From the NCBI RefSeq assembly GCF_029892515.1, contig NZ_JARXVF010000001.1:1178001-1242000 (forward strand): 64,000 nt of DNA, given 5' to 3'. The notes under the pieces were generated by a model. That model worked only from the letters and a program-made list of their open reading frames with translations. It was not told the origin of the DNA and did no database searches. Positions 18,975 to 27,834 of this stretch are shown here, in pieces; the first letter of the stretch is position 1, and every line of letters starts with the position of its first letter. Source of the DNA: Pseudaminobacter soli (ex Li et al. 2025). GTDB lineage: Bacteria; Pseudomonadota; Alphaproteobacteria; Rhizobiales; Rhizobiaceae. The position numbers and the translations under genes were made by a program.

Positions 18975-20201
18975 TCACTTCCCCGCAGGCTCGGCCGGCT
19001 GGGCAGCCGGCGCGGCTTCGGTAACCGGTTGCGGCGCAACCACCTGACCGGGACGAACGCGCTGCAGCCCATCGGTGATGACGACGTCACCCGCCTTCAG
19101 GCCTGACTGGATGACCACGTCGCTTCCGACAGTCTGGCCCTGTGTGACCGCGCGCTGTACGACCTTGTTGCCGTCACCCACGGTCAGCACATAATTGCCG
19201 CTCTGATCTGTCAGGACCGCCTTTTGCGGAACCAGCAGCGCCTCCACGGGCTTCTTGCTTTCAGCGAGAATCCGGACGAACTGGCCGTCCAGCAGCGTGT
19301 CCTTCGGATTGGGGAATTTGGCGCGAACCGTCAGCGTGTCCGTATTGGGATCGACCTTGATGCCGGTGTAGTCGATGACGCCGACTTCCGGGTAGACCAT
19401 GTTGTTCGACAGCGTCAGATGTACTGCGATATTGCCTGTCGTGGCGCTCGCGCGGTCACCTGCCGTGAATTCAAGAATGATCCTGTCGCTGACGGGAAAT
19501 GTCACATAGATCGGATCCTGGCTGACGATGGTCGCGAGCGGCCCGGCGCTCGGACCGACCAATGCCCCGACACTGAAATTGGCCGCGCTGACGCGACCGG
19601 CGAAGGGGGCACGAATCTCGGTATAGCCGAGATTTATCTGCGCCTGCTCGAGCGAGGCCTTGGCCTGCGCGACCACCGCCTGCCCCTGCTTTTCGGCGGC
19701 CACGGCGTTGTCGAGCGCCGCCTGCGTTCCGGTCTTCTGCTGAAATAGCGTTCGCGCGCGCTCCGTCTGAATCTTCAGATTGGCGGCGTCGGCCTGCGCC
19801 TTGTCGAGATTGGCCTGTGCCGAATCCACCGAAGCCTGAAAGGTATTCTTTTCGAGAACGAAAAGCAGGTCGCCCGCCTTGACGGCCTGACCTTCGGTAT
19901 AGGCGCGCTTGTTGAGGAAGCTGTCCACCCGGGCGATCAGGCTGACATTGTCGATGGCCTCGACGCGCCCGACGAAAGAATGTCCTGGGTTGGTCGGGTG
20001 CTCGGCCACCTCGATGACGCCGACCGGCGTCGGTGGCGCCGGCGCAGCTGCCTTGTTCTGGTCCGCACCCTCTTTGCCGCAGGATGCCAGCAGCGGGGCA
20101 ATCGCGAGCATCGCCAGGAAGGCCACGATCCGAGCACGGCCGCTCAGGCCCCGGCTTGCCGGGTGAAAGCGTAGAAGACGGCGGTTGCAAAAGCTGACCA
20201 T
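18975..20201 (-). CDS. RND efflux periplasmic adaptor lipoprotein (AcrA/MexA type)
   Basis: A 408-residue HlyD/MFP-family adaptor linking the RND pump to an outer-membrane channel. A lipobox (LLASC, Cys45) marks it as a lipoprotein. The lipoyl half-motif is GRVEAIDNVSLIARVDSFLN, the coiled-coil hairpin spans about residues 110-190 and the beta-barrel follows. The start at 20201 is supported by GGGAG seven bases upstream; a longer in-frame start at 20291 gives an implausible pre-signal region. The n-region before the lipobox is still unusually long. It is the first gene of the two-gene efflux operon. Confidence 0.92.
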   Translation of the reverse strand: MVSFCNRRLLRFHPASRGLSGRARIVAFLAMLAIAPLLASCGKEGADQNKAAAPAPPTPVGVIEVAEHPTNPGHSFVGRVEAIDNVSLIARVDSFLNKRAYTEGQAVKAGDLLFVLEKNTFQASVDSAQANLDKAQADAANLKIQTERARTLFQQKTGTQAALDNAVAAEKQGQAVVAQAKASLEQAQINLGYTEIRAPFAGRVSAANFSVGALVGPSAGPLATIVSQDPIYVTFPVSDRIILEFTAGDRASATTGNIAVHLTLSNNMVYPEVGVIDYTGIKVDPNTDTLTVRAKFPNPKDTLLDGQFVRILAESKKPVEALLVPQKAVLTDQSGNYVLTVGDGNKVVQRAVTQGQTVGSDVVIQSGLKAGDVVITDGLQRVRPGQVVAPQPVTEAAPAAQPAEPAGK

Positions 20202-20602
20202 GGGGCGTCTCCCGTGCACGGCCCAAGGCCGTCGAAACGGTTCGGACATGTCCATGGTCGGCCTACGGAGGCTTTGGCCTCGGATCGGCACTTTTGGACG
20301 GACGACCCGCTGTCATCTGAAGTCCCTGGATTTCCCCTGCCAAGTCGGCGTCAAAAATCCCGTTTCAACCAAATTCGGGGCGCGAAGGCCTAAAATCGCT
20401 TTGCCGGACCGGCATGCCATGCCGCTCCCGCGCAGAGAAAAACTGCGCTCCTCTCAGGCTAACTAGGAGGGAGGCCTGCGTTGTCAAACAGCGCGCAGTG
20501 TGGTCAAGCGTCTGAGGCGCAGGGGGAATTCAGGACAGCGAACCTCCAGTGCAGTTGGAGGTTCTTGGTCGTACGCTTCACGAGCCAGCGCTCGCGGCAG
20601 GA
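20202..20602. other. Intergenic region upstream of the RND operon
   Basis: 401 bp without a supported gene. It holds the promoter of the leftward RND operon and the 3' flank of the SDR gene. A hairpin with arms GCGCAG (20430-20435) and CTGCGC (20443-20448) is the only clear structure. No TetR- or MarR-type regulator gene accompanies the pump. Confidence 0.55.
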
Positions 20603-21364
20603 TCAGGCGATGCTTTCGCCGCCGTCGATCACCAGCGCGTGGCCGGTCATGAAGGCCGAGTGGTCGCAGGCCAGATAGAGGATCGATTCCGCGATCTCTT
20701 CCACCGTCGCCCAGCGGCCGAGCGGAATGGTCTTTTCGACGTAGCGCTCCAGCGCTTCGCGGCCGCCCATCTGCGCCATGTAGGGGTCGTTGAAGGGGGT
20801 GTCGACGAAGCCGGGGCACAGCGCGTTGACGCGGATGTTGTCCTTGCCATAGTCCAGCGCCATCTGTTTGGTCATCATGATGGTCGCCGCCTTGGAGGTG
20901 ATGTAGGCCAGCATGCCCGTATCCAGGAACACGCCGGAATTGGACGCCGTGTTGATGATGACGCCGCCGCCCTGGGCGCGCATATGGGGCACGGCCAGCT
21001 TGGCCGCGAAGAAGTGCGCGCGGGTGTTGAGCCGGTAGGAAATATCCATGCCGTCCGGGCTGACTTCCTCAAGCGTCCCGTTGATCTGGACGCCGGCATG
21101 GTTGTGCAGGATGTCGATGCGGCCGTGCTGCTCGATGGCGAAGTCGATCATCTTCTTGAGATCGTCGTCCACCGACACGTCGACCCGCAGGAAGTCGGCC
21201 CGGCCGCCGGCGGCGCGGATTTCCTCGGCCGCCGCTTCGCCCGCCGCCACGTCACGATCCGTGACGACGACGATTGCCCCTTCCCTGCCCAGGCGCTTTG
21301 CGCCGGCGCGACCGATCCCCGAGGCCGCCCCGGTGATCACCGCGACCCGATCTTTCAGCAACAT
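20603..21364 (-). CDS. Short-chain dehydrogenase/reductase (SDR)
   Basis: A 253-residue classical SDR oxidoreductase. The nucleotide-binding motif TGAASGIG is at residues 11-18. The NNAG motif reads NHAG (88-91), the catalytic Ser is 141 or 143 (NTASNSG), and the YITSK motif gives Tyr154 and Lys158. Asp36 after the second strand (VTDRD) suggests NAD preference. The ATG at 21364 follows a GGGAGA site; the in-frame start at 21424 is less likely. It is the last gene of the polyamine-type ABC operon, so it may oxidise the imported compound or its product. Confidence 0.92.
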   Translation of the reverse strand: MLLKDRVAVITGAASGIGRAGAKRLGREGAIVVVTDRDVAAGEAAAEEIRAAGGRADFLRVDVSVDDDLKKMIDFAIEQHGRIDILHNHAGVQINGTLEEVSPDGMDISYRLNTRAHFFAAKLAVPHMRAQGGGVIINTASNSGVFLDTGMLAYITSKAATIMMTKQMALDYGKDNIRVNALCPGFVDTPFNDPYMAQMGGREALERYVEKTIPLGRWATVEEIAESILYLACDHSAFMTGHALVIDGGESIA

Positions 21365-21407
21365 TATCGATTGTCTCCCTACGTGAGGTATCGTGACGTG
21401 TTTTCCG

Positions 21408-22238
21408 TCAGGCCGCGGCCGCATCGCCCTTGCGCTTGTCGCGGAGCAGGACCTGCACCGTGAACAAGAGGAGCATTGAAATGGCGAGGATCATCGTGCC
21501 GATGGCGTTGATCTCCGGCGTGACGCCGCGCCTGATCGACGAGAAGACGAAGATGGGCAGCGTCGTGTTGGGCCCGGCAACGAAGAAGGCGATGATGAAG
21601 TCGTCGAAGCTGAAGGTGAAGCTCAACAGGAAGCCCGCCGCGATTGCCGGCAGAAGCTGCGGCAGCGTGATCGTGCGGAAGGTGTTGAACGGCGTCGAAT
21701 AGAGATCGGCCGAGGCCTCCACCAGCGAATGGTCCATGCCGACCAGACGCGAGCGCACCACCAGGATGACCAGCGACAGCGTATAGAGCGTGTGGGCGGC
21801 AATGATCGAGCCGTAACCCAGCCCCGCGCGCGGTACGCTGCCCCAAGCAACCGGCCACAGCGAGGCCATAAGGCTGTTGAGAGCGTCGAACATGCTGGCC
21901 AGTGCCACCAGCGTCGCGATGCCGATCACCACACCCGGCACCATGATGGCGACATAGATCAGGCTGTCGAACACGGCCCGCAGCTTTCCCCGAAGCCGCT
22001 CGAGGGCAAGTGCCGCCGTGGTGCCAAGGATCACCGACAGCACCGCCGTGACGCTCGCCACGATCAGGCTGTTGGCCAGCGCCTTGGTGACGAAGGGATT
22101 GGCCAAAGCGCGGCCGTACCAGGCGAAGCTGAAGCCCTGGAAATCCGCCGCGTAGCGCCCCGAATTGAAGCTGAACACTACGATGACGGCGATCGGCACA
22201 TAGAGGAAGAAATAGACCAGCCAGGCGTAGATGCGCAT
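21408..22238 (-). CDS. ABC transporter permease, PotC-type
   Basis: A 276-residue inner-membrane permease of the spermidine/putrescine (PotC) class with about six helices. The EAA loop reads VEASADLYSTPFNTFRTITLPQ. AAGGA precedes the ATG. It pairs with the PotB-type permease 17 bp upstream to form the channel of the 21408-25493 transporter. The PotABCD-like set may carry polyamines or other small charged compounds. Confidence 0.93.
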   Translation of the reverse strand: MRIYAWLVYFFLYVPIAVIVVFSFNSGRYAADFQGFSFAWYGRALANPFVTKALANSLIVASVTAVLSVILGTTAALALERLRGKLRAVFDSLIYVAIMVPGVVIGIATLVALASMFDALNSLMASLWPVAWGSVPRAGLGYGSIIAAHTLYTLSLVILVVRSRLVGMDHSLVEASADLYSTPFNTFRTITLPQLLPAIAAGFLLSFTFSFDDFIIAFFVAGPNTTLPIFVFSSIRRGVTPEINAIGTMILAISMLLLFTVQVLLRDKRKGDAAAA

Positions 22239-22255
22239 CCTGCTTTTCCTTCAAG

Positions 22256-23137
22256 TCACGGCAAGGTGCTGGATTTGCCGGCGCTCGCCGCCATGGTGAG
22301 GCGGACATAGAGCGTGATCAGTACGAGCATGACGATCACCAGCGTCAGCGACATGGCTGCCCCAAGGGGCCAGTTGCGCGACTGCAGGAAGAGATCGACC
22401 AGCGCATTGCCGATGAAGAAGATCTTGCCGCCGCCCAAAAGCGAGGGGATGAGGAATTCGCCCATCAGCAGGATGAAGACCAGCAGCGAGCCGGTGACCA
22501 CGCCGGGCAGCGAGAGCGGCAGCGTCACCGTCAGGAAGCTGCGCAGAGGCGAGCTGCCCAGATCGGCCGCCGCATCGAGCAGGCGTTTGTCGAGCTTCTC
22601 GAGGCTGACGAAGATCGGCAGCACCATCAGCGGCATGTAGGCGTAAACGATGCCCAGCAGCACAGCGAAAGGCGTGTTGATCATCTGGATTTCGGGAAAG
22701 CCGATTGCAGCCAGAAGCGCGGGCAGCCCCTTGCCGCTCAGGATGAACATCCAGGCATAGGTGCGCACCAGAAGGCTGGTCCAGAACGGCAGCACCACGA
22801 GCACGAGCAACCCGTATCGCCAGCGCGGCGACACTTTCACGGCCAGGTAATAGGCCAACGGATAGGCGACCAGCACGGAGATCAGCGTGCCCGTCGGCGC
22901 CAGCATGATCGTGTTCTTGAAAGCTGCCAGCCTGGAGCCCAGGCTGGCATATTGCTTGAGGGTAAGGGCGGCCTGATAGCCGCCCACAGGTCCGCGCTCG
23001 CCCAGGCTGAAGACGATGATCACCAGCATGGGCAGGAGAAGAAGCACGAAGAACCAGAGGGCCGTGGGCGCCAGAAGCAGCGCCGTGACGACGGACTTTC
23101 GCCTGCCTTCGTTCGATGTCGCGAGAGCGGCTGTCAT
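22256..23137 (-). CDS. ABC transporter permease, PotB-type
   Basis: A 293-residue inner-membrane permease of the PotB class. Its N-terminal helix is ALWFFVLLLLPMLVIIVFSL and its EAA loop reads LDAAADLGSSPLRSFLTVTL. The ATG at 23137 is preferred to a GTG two codons earlier because GGAAGG lies eight bases upstream. It follows the binding-protein gene by 20 bp, in the usual order ATPase, binding protein, PotB, PotC. Confidence 0.93.
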   Translation of the reverse strand: MTAALATSNEGRRKSVVTALLLAPTALWFFVLLLLPMLVIIVFSLGERGPVGGYQAALTLKQYASLGSRLAAFKNTIMLAPTGTLISVLVAYPLAYYLAVKVSPRWRYGLLVLVVLPFWTSLLVRTYAWMFILSGKGLPALLAAIGFPEIQMINTPFAVLLGIVYAYMPLMVLPIFVSLEKLDKRLLDAAADLGSSPLRSFLTVTLPLSLPGVVTGSLLVFILLMGEFLIPSLLGGGKIFFIGNALVDLFLQSRNWPLGAAMSLTLVIVMLVLITLYVRLTMAASAGKSSTLP

Positions 23138-23157
23138 CGCCACGGCCTTCCGATTGC

Positions 23158-24327
23158 TTACGCCGACTTGAAGCGCGCGATGATCTCGGCGCGGTTCGGA
23201 TCGGTCAGCGTCACCGCCGCGCCGAATTCCAGAGCCGACAGAAGTTCGGCCGCCGGGTTCAGGATCGGGTCGTTAACCACCTCGGCCGGCTGCAGTGCAA
23301 CCGCCCGCTTGTCCGTCAGCGGATAGCCAGCCACTTCGGCTTCGCGCACCTGGATGGCCGGATCGAGCAGGAAGTTGAGAAAGGCGTAGGCCGCCTCGCG
23401 ATGCGGTGCATCCTTCGGGATGACGAAGAAGTCGGTCCAGATCTCGCCGCCTTCGGCACCCAGCACATAGTGCATGTTCGGGTCGTCGCGGTTGAGCTGC
23501 TTGGCGTCGCCCACCCAGCACAGCGACATCCAGGCATCGCCATTGCGCAGCGGCGGCTGGTAGTCGCTGGTGATGCCGAACAGATGCGGCTTGGCCTTCA
23601 TCAGCAGCTCTTCGGCCTTGGCCAGCTCGTTGGTATCCACCGAGTTGAACGAATAGCCGTAGTATTTCAGCGCCATGCCGATGGCGGTGAGCTGGTAGTC
23701 GTGGACGATGGCGCGGCCGGTGTAGTCGGTCATCGCACGGTCCCAGAACTCCTTCCAGGTGACGATCGTCGGATCGACATGGGCGGTGTTCAGGATGAAG
23801 CCGGTGGTGCCCCAGTGCTTCGGAATGGCGTAGACCACGCCATCGACCATGCCCTCATTGGCAAAGCGCTGGGCCTGCGAGGCTGCGTCGTAATTGGACA
23901 GCTTGTCCAGTTCGAGCTGTTCGATGAAGCCCAGCTGCTGATAGGTGGAGATGGTGTAGTTGGTGGCGACAAACAGGCTCCAGCCGGCGCTGCCCGCCTG
24001 GAGCTTGGCCAGCATCTCTTCGTTGGAGCCGAAGACGTTGACGTCGACCGCAACACCGGTCTTTTCGGTGAATTCCTGCAGCACGTCGGGGTTGTGATAG
24101 TTCGGCCAGGTCGCGATCGACAGCTGGTTGCCCAGATCGCCCTCGGCGAAGGCCGGCCGGGTGAACAGGCCCGGCATTGCGCCGCCCAGCGCCACCGTTG
24201 CAGCACCGAGCCCGGTCACGCCCAGGAAATGGCGTCGGGAAATCGATCCGCGCTGATAGCTTTTCAGCAAGTCCATGAACTTCTTGCGCGGGAACACGCC
24301 TGCGCCAGCATCCTCATAATCGGCCAT
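23158..24327 (-). CDS. PotD/PotF-type extracellular substrate-binding protein (Tat signal)
   Basis: A 389-residue periplasmic binding protein of the spermidine/putrescine class (SBP_bac_8-like). The twin-arginine motif SISRRHFLG lies about residues 29-36, after an unusually long hydrophilic n-region, so export is probably by the Tat route, with cleavage near PAFA. The mature protein begins LSIATWPNYHNPDVLQEF, the PotD-family opening. GGGAGGAAG precedes the ATG. It delivers the substrate to the permeases downstream. Polyamine is the family default, but an Asp/Glu set that would fix amine binding cannot be confirmed by eye. Confidence 0.92.
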   Translation of the reverse strand: MADYEDAGAGVFPRKKFMDLLKSYQRGSISRRHFLGVTGLGAATVALGGAMPGLFTRPAFAEGDLGNQLSIATWPNYHNPDVLQEFTEKTGVAVDVNVFGSNEEMLAKLQAGSAGWSLFVATNYTISTYQQLGFIEQLELDKLSNYDAASQAQRFANEGMVDGVVYAIPKHWGTTGFILNTAHVDPTIVTWKEFWDRAMTDYTGRAIVHDYQLTAIGMALKYYGYSFNSVDTNELAKAEELLMKAKPHLFGITSDYQPPLRNGDAWMSLCWVGDAKQLNRDDPNMHYVLGAEGGEIWTDFFVIPKDAPHREAAYAFLNFLLDPAIQVREAEVAGYPLTDKRAVALQPAEVVNDPILNPAAELLSALEFGAAVTLTDPNRAEIIARFKSA

Positions 24328-24371
24328 TGTCTTCCTCCCTGTGTTTTTGCGAACCCGTAGAAAAAATCTTC

Positions 24372-25493
24372 TCAGGACACCGCCAGCACGTCCGCCGATC
24401 TCCAGCCGAAGGCGACCACATCGCCCTTCTCGAAGGAGCTGGCGCTTCCATCCGCCTGCCGGGAACGGCGAGCCAGCACGTTGCCCAGGACAGGATGATG
24501 GATTCGATATTCGGTGAGGTCGCCGAGGAAGATCCTGTTGACGACACGGCCCTCCAGGCGGATGTCGAGCTCTTCGCCCAGCGTCTGCGTCGATGGCACG
24601 ACGGCCACGATCTCCGGCCGCACCGAGAGCGTGACGTCCTGGCCGGCCGCGAGCGGTCCTGCCTGATTGGTGAGCTGTCCGCTCAGACGGCCGATGCCAT
24701 CCATCACGATGCTGGCGGTCTTGCCGTCGGCTGCTGCCGCGGGGCCTGCAATGAGGTTGGACTTGCCGACGAAACCCGCAACGAATGCGTCCGCCGGACG
24801 GTCGTAAAGCTCCTGCGCCGAGCCCTTCTGGACGATGCGCCCCTTGTTCATCAGGCAGACCACATCGCTCATCGACATGGCCTCCTCCTGGTCGTGCGTG
24901 ACCAGAACGAAGGTGATGCCGAGTTCGCGCTGCAGGCTCTGCAGCTCGTGCTGCATGTCCTCGCGCAGCTTGCGATCGAGCGCGGCGAGCGGCTCGTCAA
25001 GCAACAGCACATTGGGCCGATTGACGAGCGCGCGCGCCAGCGCCACGCGCTGCTGCTGCCCGCCCGACATCTGGAAGATGCGGCGATCGCCGAAGCCCGG
25101 CAGCTGCACCAGCTCGAGCGCTTCGCCGACGCGGCGGGTGATTTCGGCCTTGTCGAGGCGCGGCCGCTGGTTGCGCAGGCCATAGGCGATATTCTGCGCG
25201 ACCGTCATATGCGGGAACAGCGCGTAGTGCTGGAACACCATGTTCACCGCGCGCCGGTAAGGTGGTACGTCGGTGACCGACTTGCCGCGAATGAGGATGT
25301 CGCCGCTGGTGGGCTGCTCGAAGCCCGCAATCAGCCTGAGCGAGGTGGTCTTGCCACTGCCGGACGGACCGAGAATCGACAAAAACGTGCCGGCCTCGAC
25401 GACCAGATCGAACTTCTCGACTGCGGCAACCCCGCCATAATGCTTAGATGCCGATCGAAACTCGATATCCGGCACTGATCCGAGATCGGACAC
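24372..25493 (-). CDS. PotA-type ABC transporter ATP-binding protein
   Basis: A 373-residue ATPase of the spermidine/putrescine class. It has Walker A GPSGSGKTT, Q-loop NMVFQHYALFPHMTV, signature MSGGQQQRVALARAL, Walker B VLLLDEPLAALD and a switch His in VTHDQEEA. A C-terminal TOBE_2 regulatory domain follows from about residue 285. The GTG at 25493 is chosen: GGGGGAG lies just upstream and the frame further up to 25601 has non-coding composition. It is the first gene of the leftward operon, with the LuxR-type regulator divergent to it. Confidence 0.92.
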   Translation of the reverse strand: MSDLGSVPDIEFRSASKHYGGVAAVEKFDLVVEAGTFLSILGPSGSGKTTSLRLIAGFEQPTSGDILIRGKSVTDVPPYRRAVNMVFQHYALFPHMTVAQNIAYGLRNQRPRLDKAEITRRVGEALELVQLPGFGDRRIFQMSGGQQQRVALARALVNRPNVLLLDEPLAALDRKLREDMQHELQSLQRELGITFVLVTHDQEEAMSMSDVVCLMNKGRIVQKGSAQELYDRPADAFVAGFVGKSNLIAGPAAAADGKTASIVMDGIGRLSGQLTNQAGPLAAGQDVTLSVRPEIVAVVPSTQTLGEELDIRLEGRVVNRIFLGDLTEYRIHHPVLGNVLARRSRQADGSASSFEKGDVVAFGWRSADVLAVS

Positions 25494-25694
25494 TCTGCTC
25501 CCCCGAATTACGGCCCGGGCGCTCGCGCAAGCCCTGGCCGGTATATGCTCCGTTGTCGGTATTCGATACGAATTTCCGCCCGACGCAACATATCCCTCCA
25601 ATGAGCTAATTTCTACTGATAATGGCGCTGGATGGGATATTTCCCATTTGGTATAACCTTGGGTGCATATTGCTTGTGAGATAGGGGGCTAGGG
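25494..25694. promoter_or_regulatory. Divergent promoter region, ABC operon / LuxR-type regulator
   Basis: 201 bp between two divergent genes. TGGGA (25633-25637) and TCCCA (25642-25646) form an inverted repeat with a four-base centre, about 50 bp before the regulator start and so a candidate operator. The surrounding DNA is AT-rich for this genome. No clear -35/-10 pair can be assigned. Confidence 0.45.
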
Positions 25695-26540
25695 ATGGCG
25701 AAAGAGACGAAGGCAGGCGGCACTTCGGCCAACAACTTTCTCCTGCAGCCGCAATGGTATGTGCAGCTGGGCGAACTGGTCTCGCAGGTTGGAGAAGAGG
25801 GTTTTTCCGATGCGCTGGCCGCCACACTCAGGCATCTGACGCAATTCGATTACACGGTCACCTTTGCCTATAACGGCCCCGATGTGCCGCTGTGCCTGCA
25901 CCACACCTTCCCGCCGGAGCAGTATGCCATCCACGTCACCGAATATGAGGTCGGGCCCTATTTCCTGGACCCGCTCTACAAGGCATCCCTCGACGGGATG
26001 AGATCGGGCATCTTTCGCCTGGGCGACGTGGCGCCCGACCAATTCTACAAGAGCGAATACTACCGCTCCTATTATGTGCAGACCGGCCCGGTAGACGAGG
26101 TCGCCATGTTCATTCCCGGCAATGAAAGCTGGACGATCGTGACATCGCTAATGCGCAGGCACAGCCAGCCGGCTTTTTCCTCGCGCGAATTGCGCACGCT
26201 TCGCTGCGTCGAGCCGCTTCTTGGAAAGATCGCCGAGGCCCACTGGCGAACCGACCCGAGGCTGAAAGCGGCAAAACCCGTGCAGGATGAGAAGGAGGTA
26301 CTGCGGCGCACCGTGCAGGACGCGCTTGCGCGGCTGGGCATGCCGGCGCTGACGCCCAGGGAGACGGAAGTTGTTGGCCTGGTGCTGCAGGGGCATTCGT
26401 CGGAGTCGATCTCCAACATCCTCGGCATCTCCGCAGGCACCGTGCGCATCCACCGCAAGAACGTCTACGCCAAGATGCGCATCTCCTCGCAGCGCGAGCT
26501 GTTTTCCATCTTCATGCAATCGCCGATCAGCGCCGGCTAG
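25695..26540 (+). CDS. LuxR-family (FixJ/NarL-type HTH) transcriptional regulator
   Basis: A 281-residue regulator. Residues 1 to about 190 form a GAF/PAS-like sensor-type domain with no clear relation to response-regulator receivers. A LuxR helix-turn-helix occupies about 215-275 (LTPRETEVVGLVLQGHSSES, then ISNILGISAGTVRIHRKNVY). No acyl-homoserine-lactone-binding residues can be assigned with confidence. It diverges from the PotABCD-like operon and probably controls it. The frame opens at the ATG at 25695 after a G-rich AGGGGG segment. Confidence 0.88.
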   Translation: MAKETKAGGTSANNFLLQPQWYVQLGELVSQVGEEGFSDALAATLRHLTQFDYTVTFAYNGPDVPLCLHHTFPPEQYAIHVTEYEVGPYFLDPLYKASLDGMRSGIFRLGDVAPDQFYKSEYYRSYYVQTGPVDEVAMFIPGNESWTIVTSLMRRHSQPAFSSRELRTLRCVEPLLGKIAEAHWRTDPRLKAAKPVQDEKEVLRRTVQDALARLGMPALTPRETEVVGLVLQGHSSESISNILGISAGTVRIHRKNVYAKMRISSQRELFSIFMQSPISAG

Positions 26541-26543
26541 GGC

Positions 26544-27358
26544 TCAGTGCGCCGTTAGCAGCGGCAGCGGACAATCGTCGAGGAACGATGTGGTGACACC
26601 GCCCAATATGGCTTGCCGCAAGCGGGAATGGACGAATGCGCCCATGACCAGCATGTCCATGGCTTCGCTGGCGGCAAAGCTGCGGATCAGCACGGCCGCA
26701 CTGTCAGCCTTTCCCGAAAGGGTTGCGAGTTCGCAGCCTATGGCATGCCGCGCGAGATAGGCTTTCAGGTCGGCGCCCGGCGTCATCAGCGACAAGTCCT
26801 TTTCGTCGGTCACCGTCAGAGCCGTCACATTATCGGCAAGCCGTAGAAACGGCATCGCCTCCTTCACGGCACGTGCCGAGCGCGCACTTCCGTCCCAGGC
26901 GATCAGGATGCGACGAGGCGGAGGCTGGGCACCTTGCGGCGGAATGATTAGCAGCGGACGCCCCGTGTCGAACAACGCGCTTTCGATCGCGTTCCGGGCC
27001 GGCGCGGCGTCCGGTCCAGCCGCATCGAGCACGGTCAGGTCGTGAACGCGCGCTGCATGCAGGAAAGGAACCGGACCGCGCCCGGGCGCATTATCGGCGA
27101 CCAGTTCGACACCAGCCTCGGCGATCAATAGTCTGGCCGCCTGACGGGTCGAGAGCGACAGTTCCTCGGACCTTGCCGTCTCTCGCTCCACCCAGTCCAA
27201 AGCCGCGGTCGAACTGAGTTGCGCCTTGAAAGCTCGAAGCCATCCCGGGCCGCAAGGGCCGTGGCATATCTCAATGCCGGCGTCCCTTCGAAATCCGGCT
27301 GCGCGGATATGCCGGCCAGCAAGCAGGTCAGATTGATGCCACCGCTTTCAGGTTCCAT
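26544..27358 (-). pseudogene. Universal stress protein (UspA family), frameshifted
   Basis: Two adjoining frames make one UspA-family protein of about 270 residues with two Usp domains. The N-terminal part starts at the ATG at 27358 (GGAGG nine bases upstream) and reads MEPESGGINLTCLLAGISAQ onwards to about 27230. The coherent protein then continues one frame over as KAQLSSTAALDWVERETARS down to 26544. The Usp signature GAFVHSRLRQAILGGVT lies near the C-terminus. The shift falls in GAGCTTTCAAGG (RC of about 27226-27237) and looks like loss of one base. It is the third gene behind the FNR/FixK-type box. It may be a true pseudogene or a sequencing error. Confidence 0.8.
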
Positions 27359-27377
27359 GCTGCCCAACCTCCACGGA

Positions 27378-27824
27378 TCATTCCTTGGCTTCCCGGCCCG
27401 ACATCTGTTCAACGAGAATGCGAAAGAAGATGTGCGGCGAATGGTCGGTCAGCGGCTGGTCATACGGCTTGAAAGCTCCCGGCTCCCACCAGTCGTAATG
27501 CTTGCTCAGCACCGACCAGGCATGTTCGCGAACGACCTTGTGGCCGATCTCGTCCGGGAGTTCCTCGAAGCGGCCCTCGGCCACCACGCTTCGCCATGCA
27601 TTTCCCTTGCCCGGCTGCTCCACGAAAATGGAAACGCGCGGATTGGCCCTCATCCATTTGATCTTCTTGCCGGGCATCGAGAAGGCGTAAACGTGGCCGT
27701 CGGAATAGGCGTAGTGGATCGGGACGACGTAAGGCTGAGCGTCCTTCGCGCAAGCCAGGAAGGCGACCCGATTGCCGGCAAGCAACTCGGTGCATTCGAA
27801 ACCCGACAATGTGCGGATATGCAT
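27378..27824 (-). CDS. Pyridoxamine 5'-phosphate oxidase-like flavin-binding protein
   Basis: A 148-residue split-barrel protein of the PPOX/Pyridox_ox_2 family (NimA-like), which binds FMN or a related cofactor. The core reads NRVAFLACAKDAQPYVVPIH and YAFSMPGKKIKWMRANPRVS, typical of these proteins. AGGAG lies seven bases before the ATG. It sits ten bases after the phosphoribosyltransferase stop and 19 bases before the universal stress protein gene, so all three form one operon. Such proteins are common in low-oxygen stress regulons. Confidence 0.88.
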   Translation of the reverse strand: MHIRTLSGFECTELLAGNRVAFLACAKDAQPYVVPIHYAYSDGHVYAFSMPGKKIKWMRANPRVSIFVEQPGKGNAWRSVVAEGRFEELPDEIGHKVVREHAWSVLSKHYDWWEPGAFKPYDQPLTDHSPHIFFRILVEQMSGREAKE

Positions 27825-27834
27825 AGTGGCTCTC

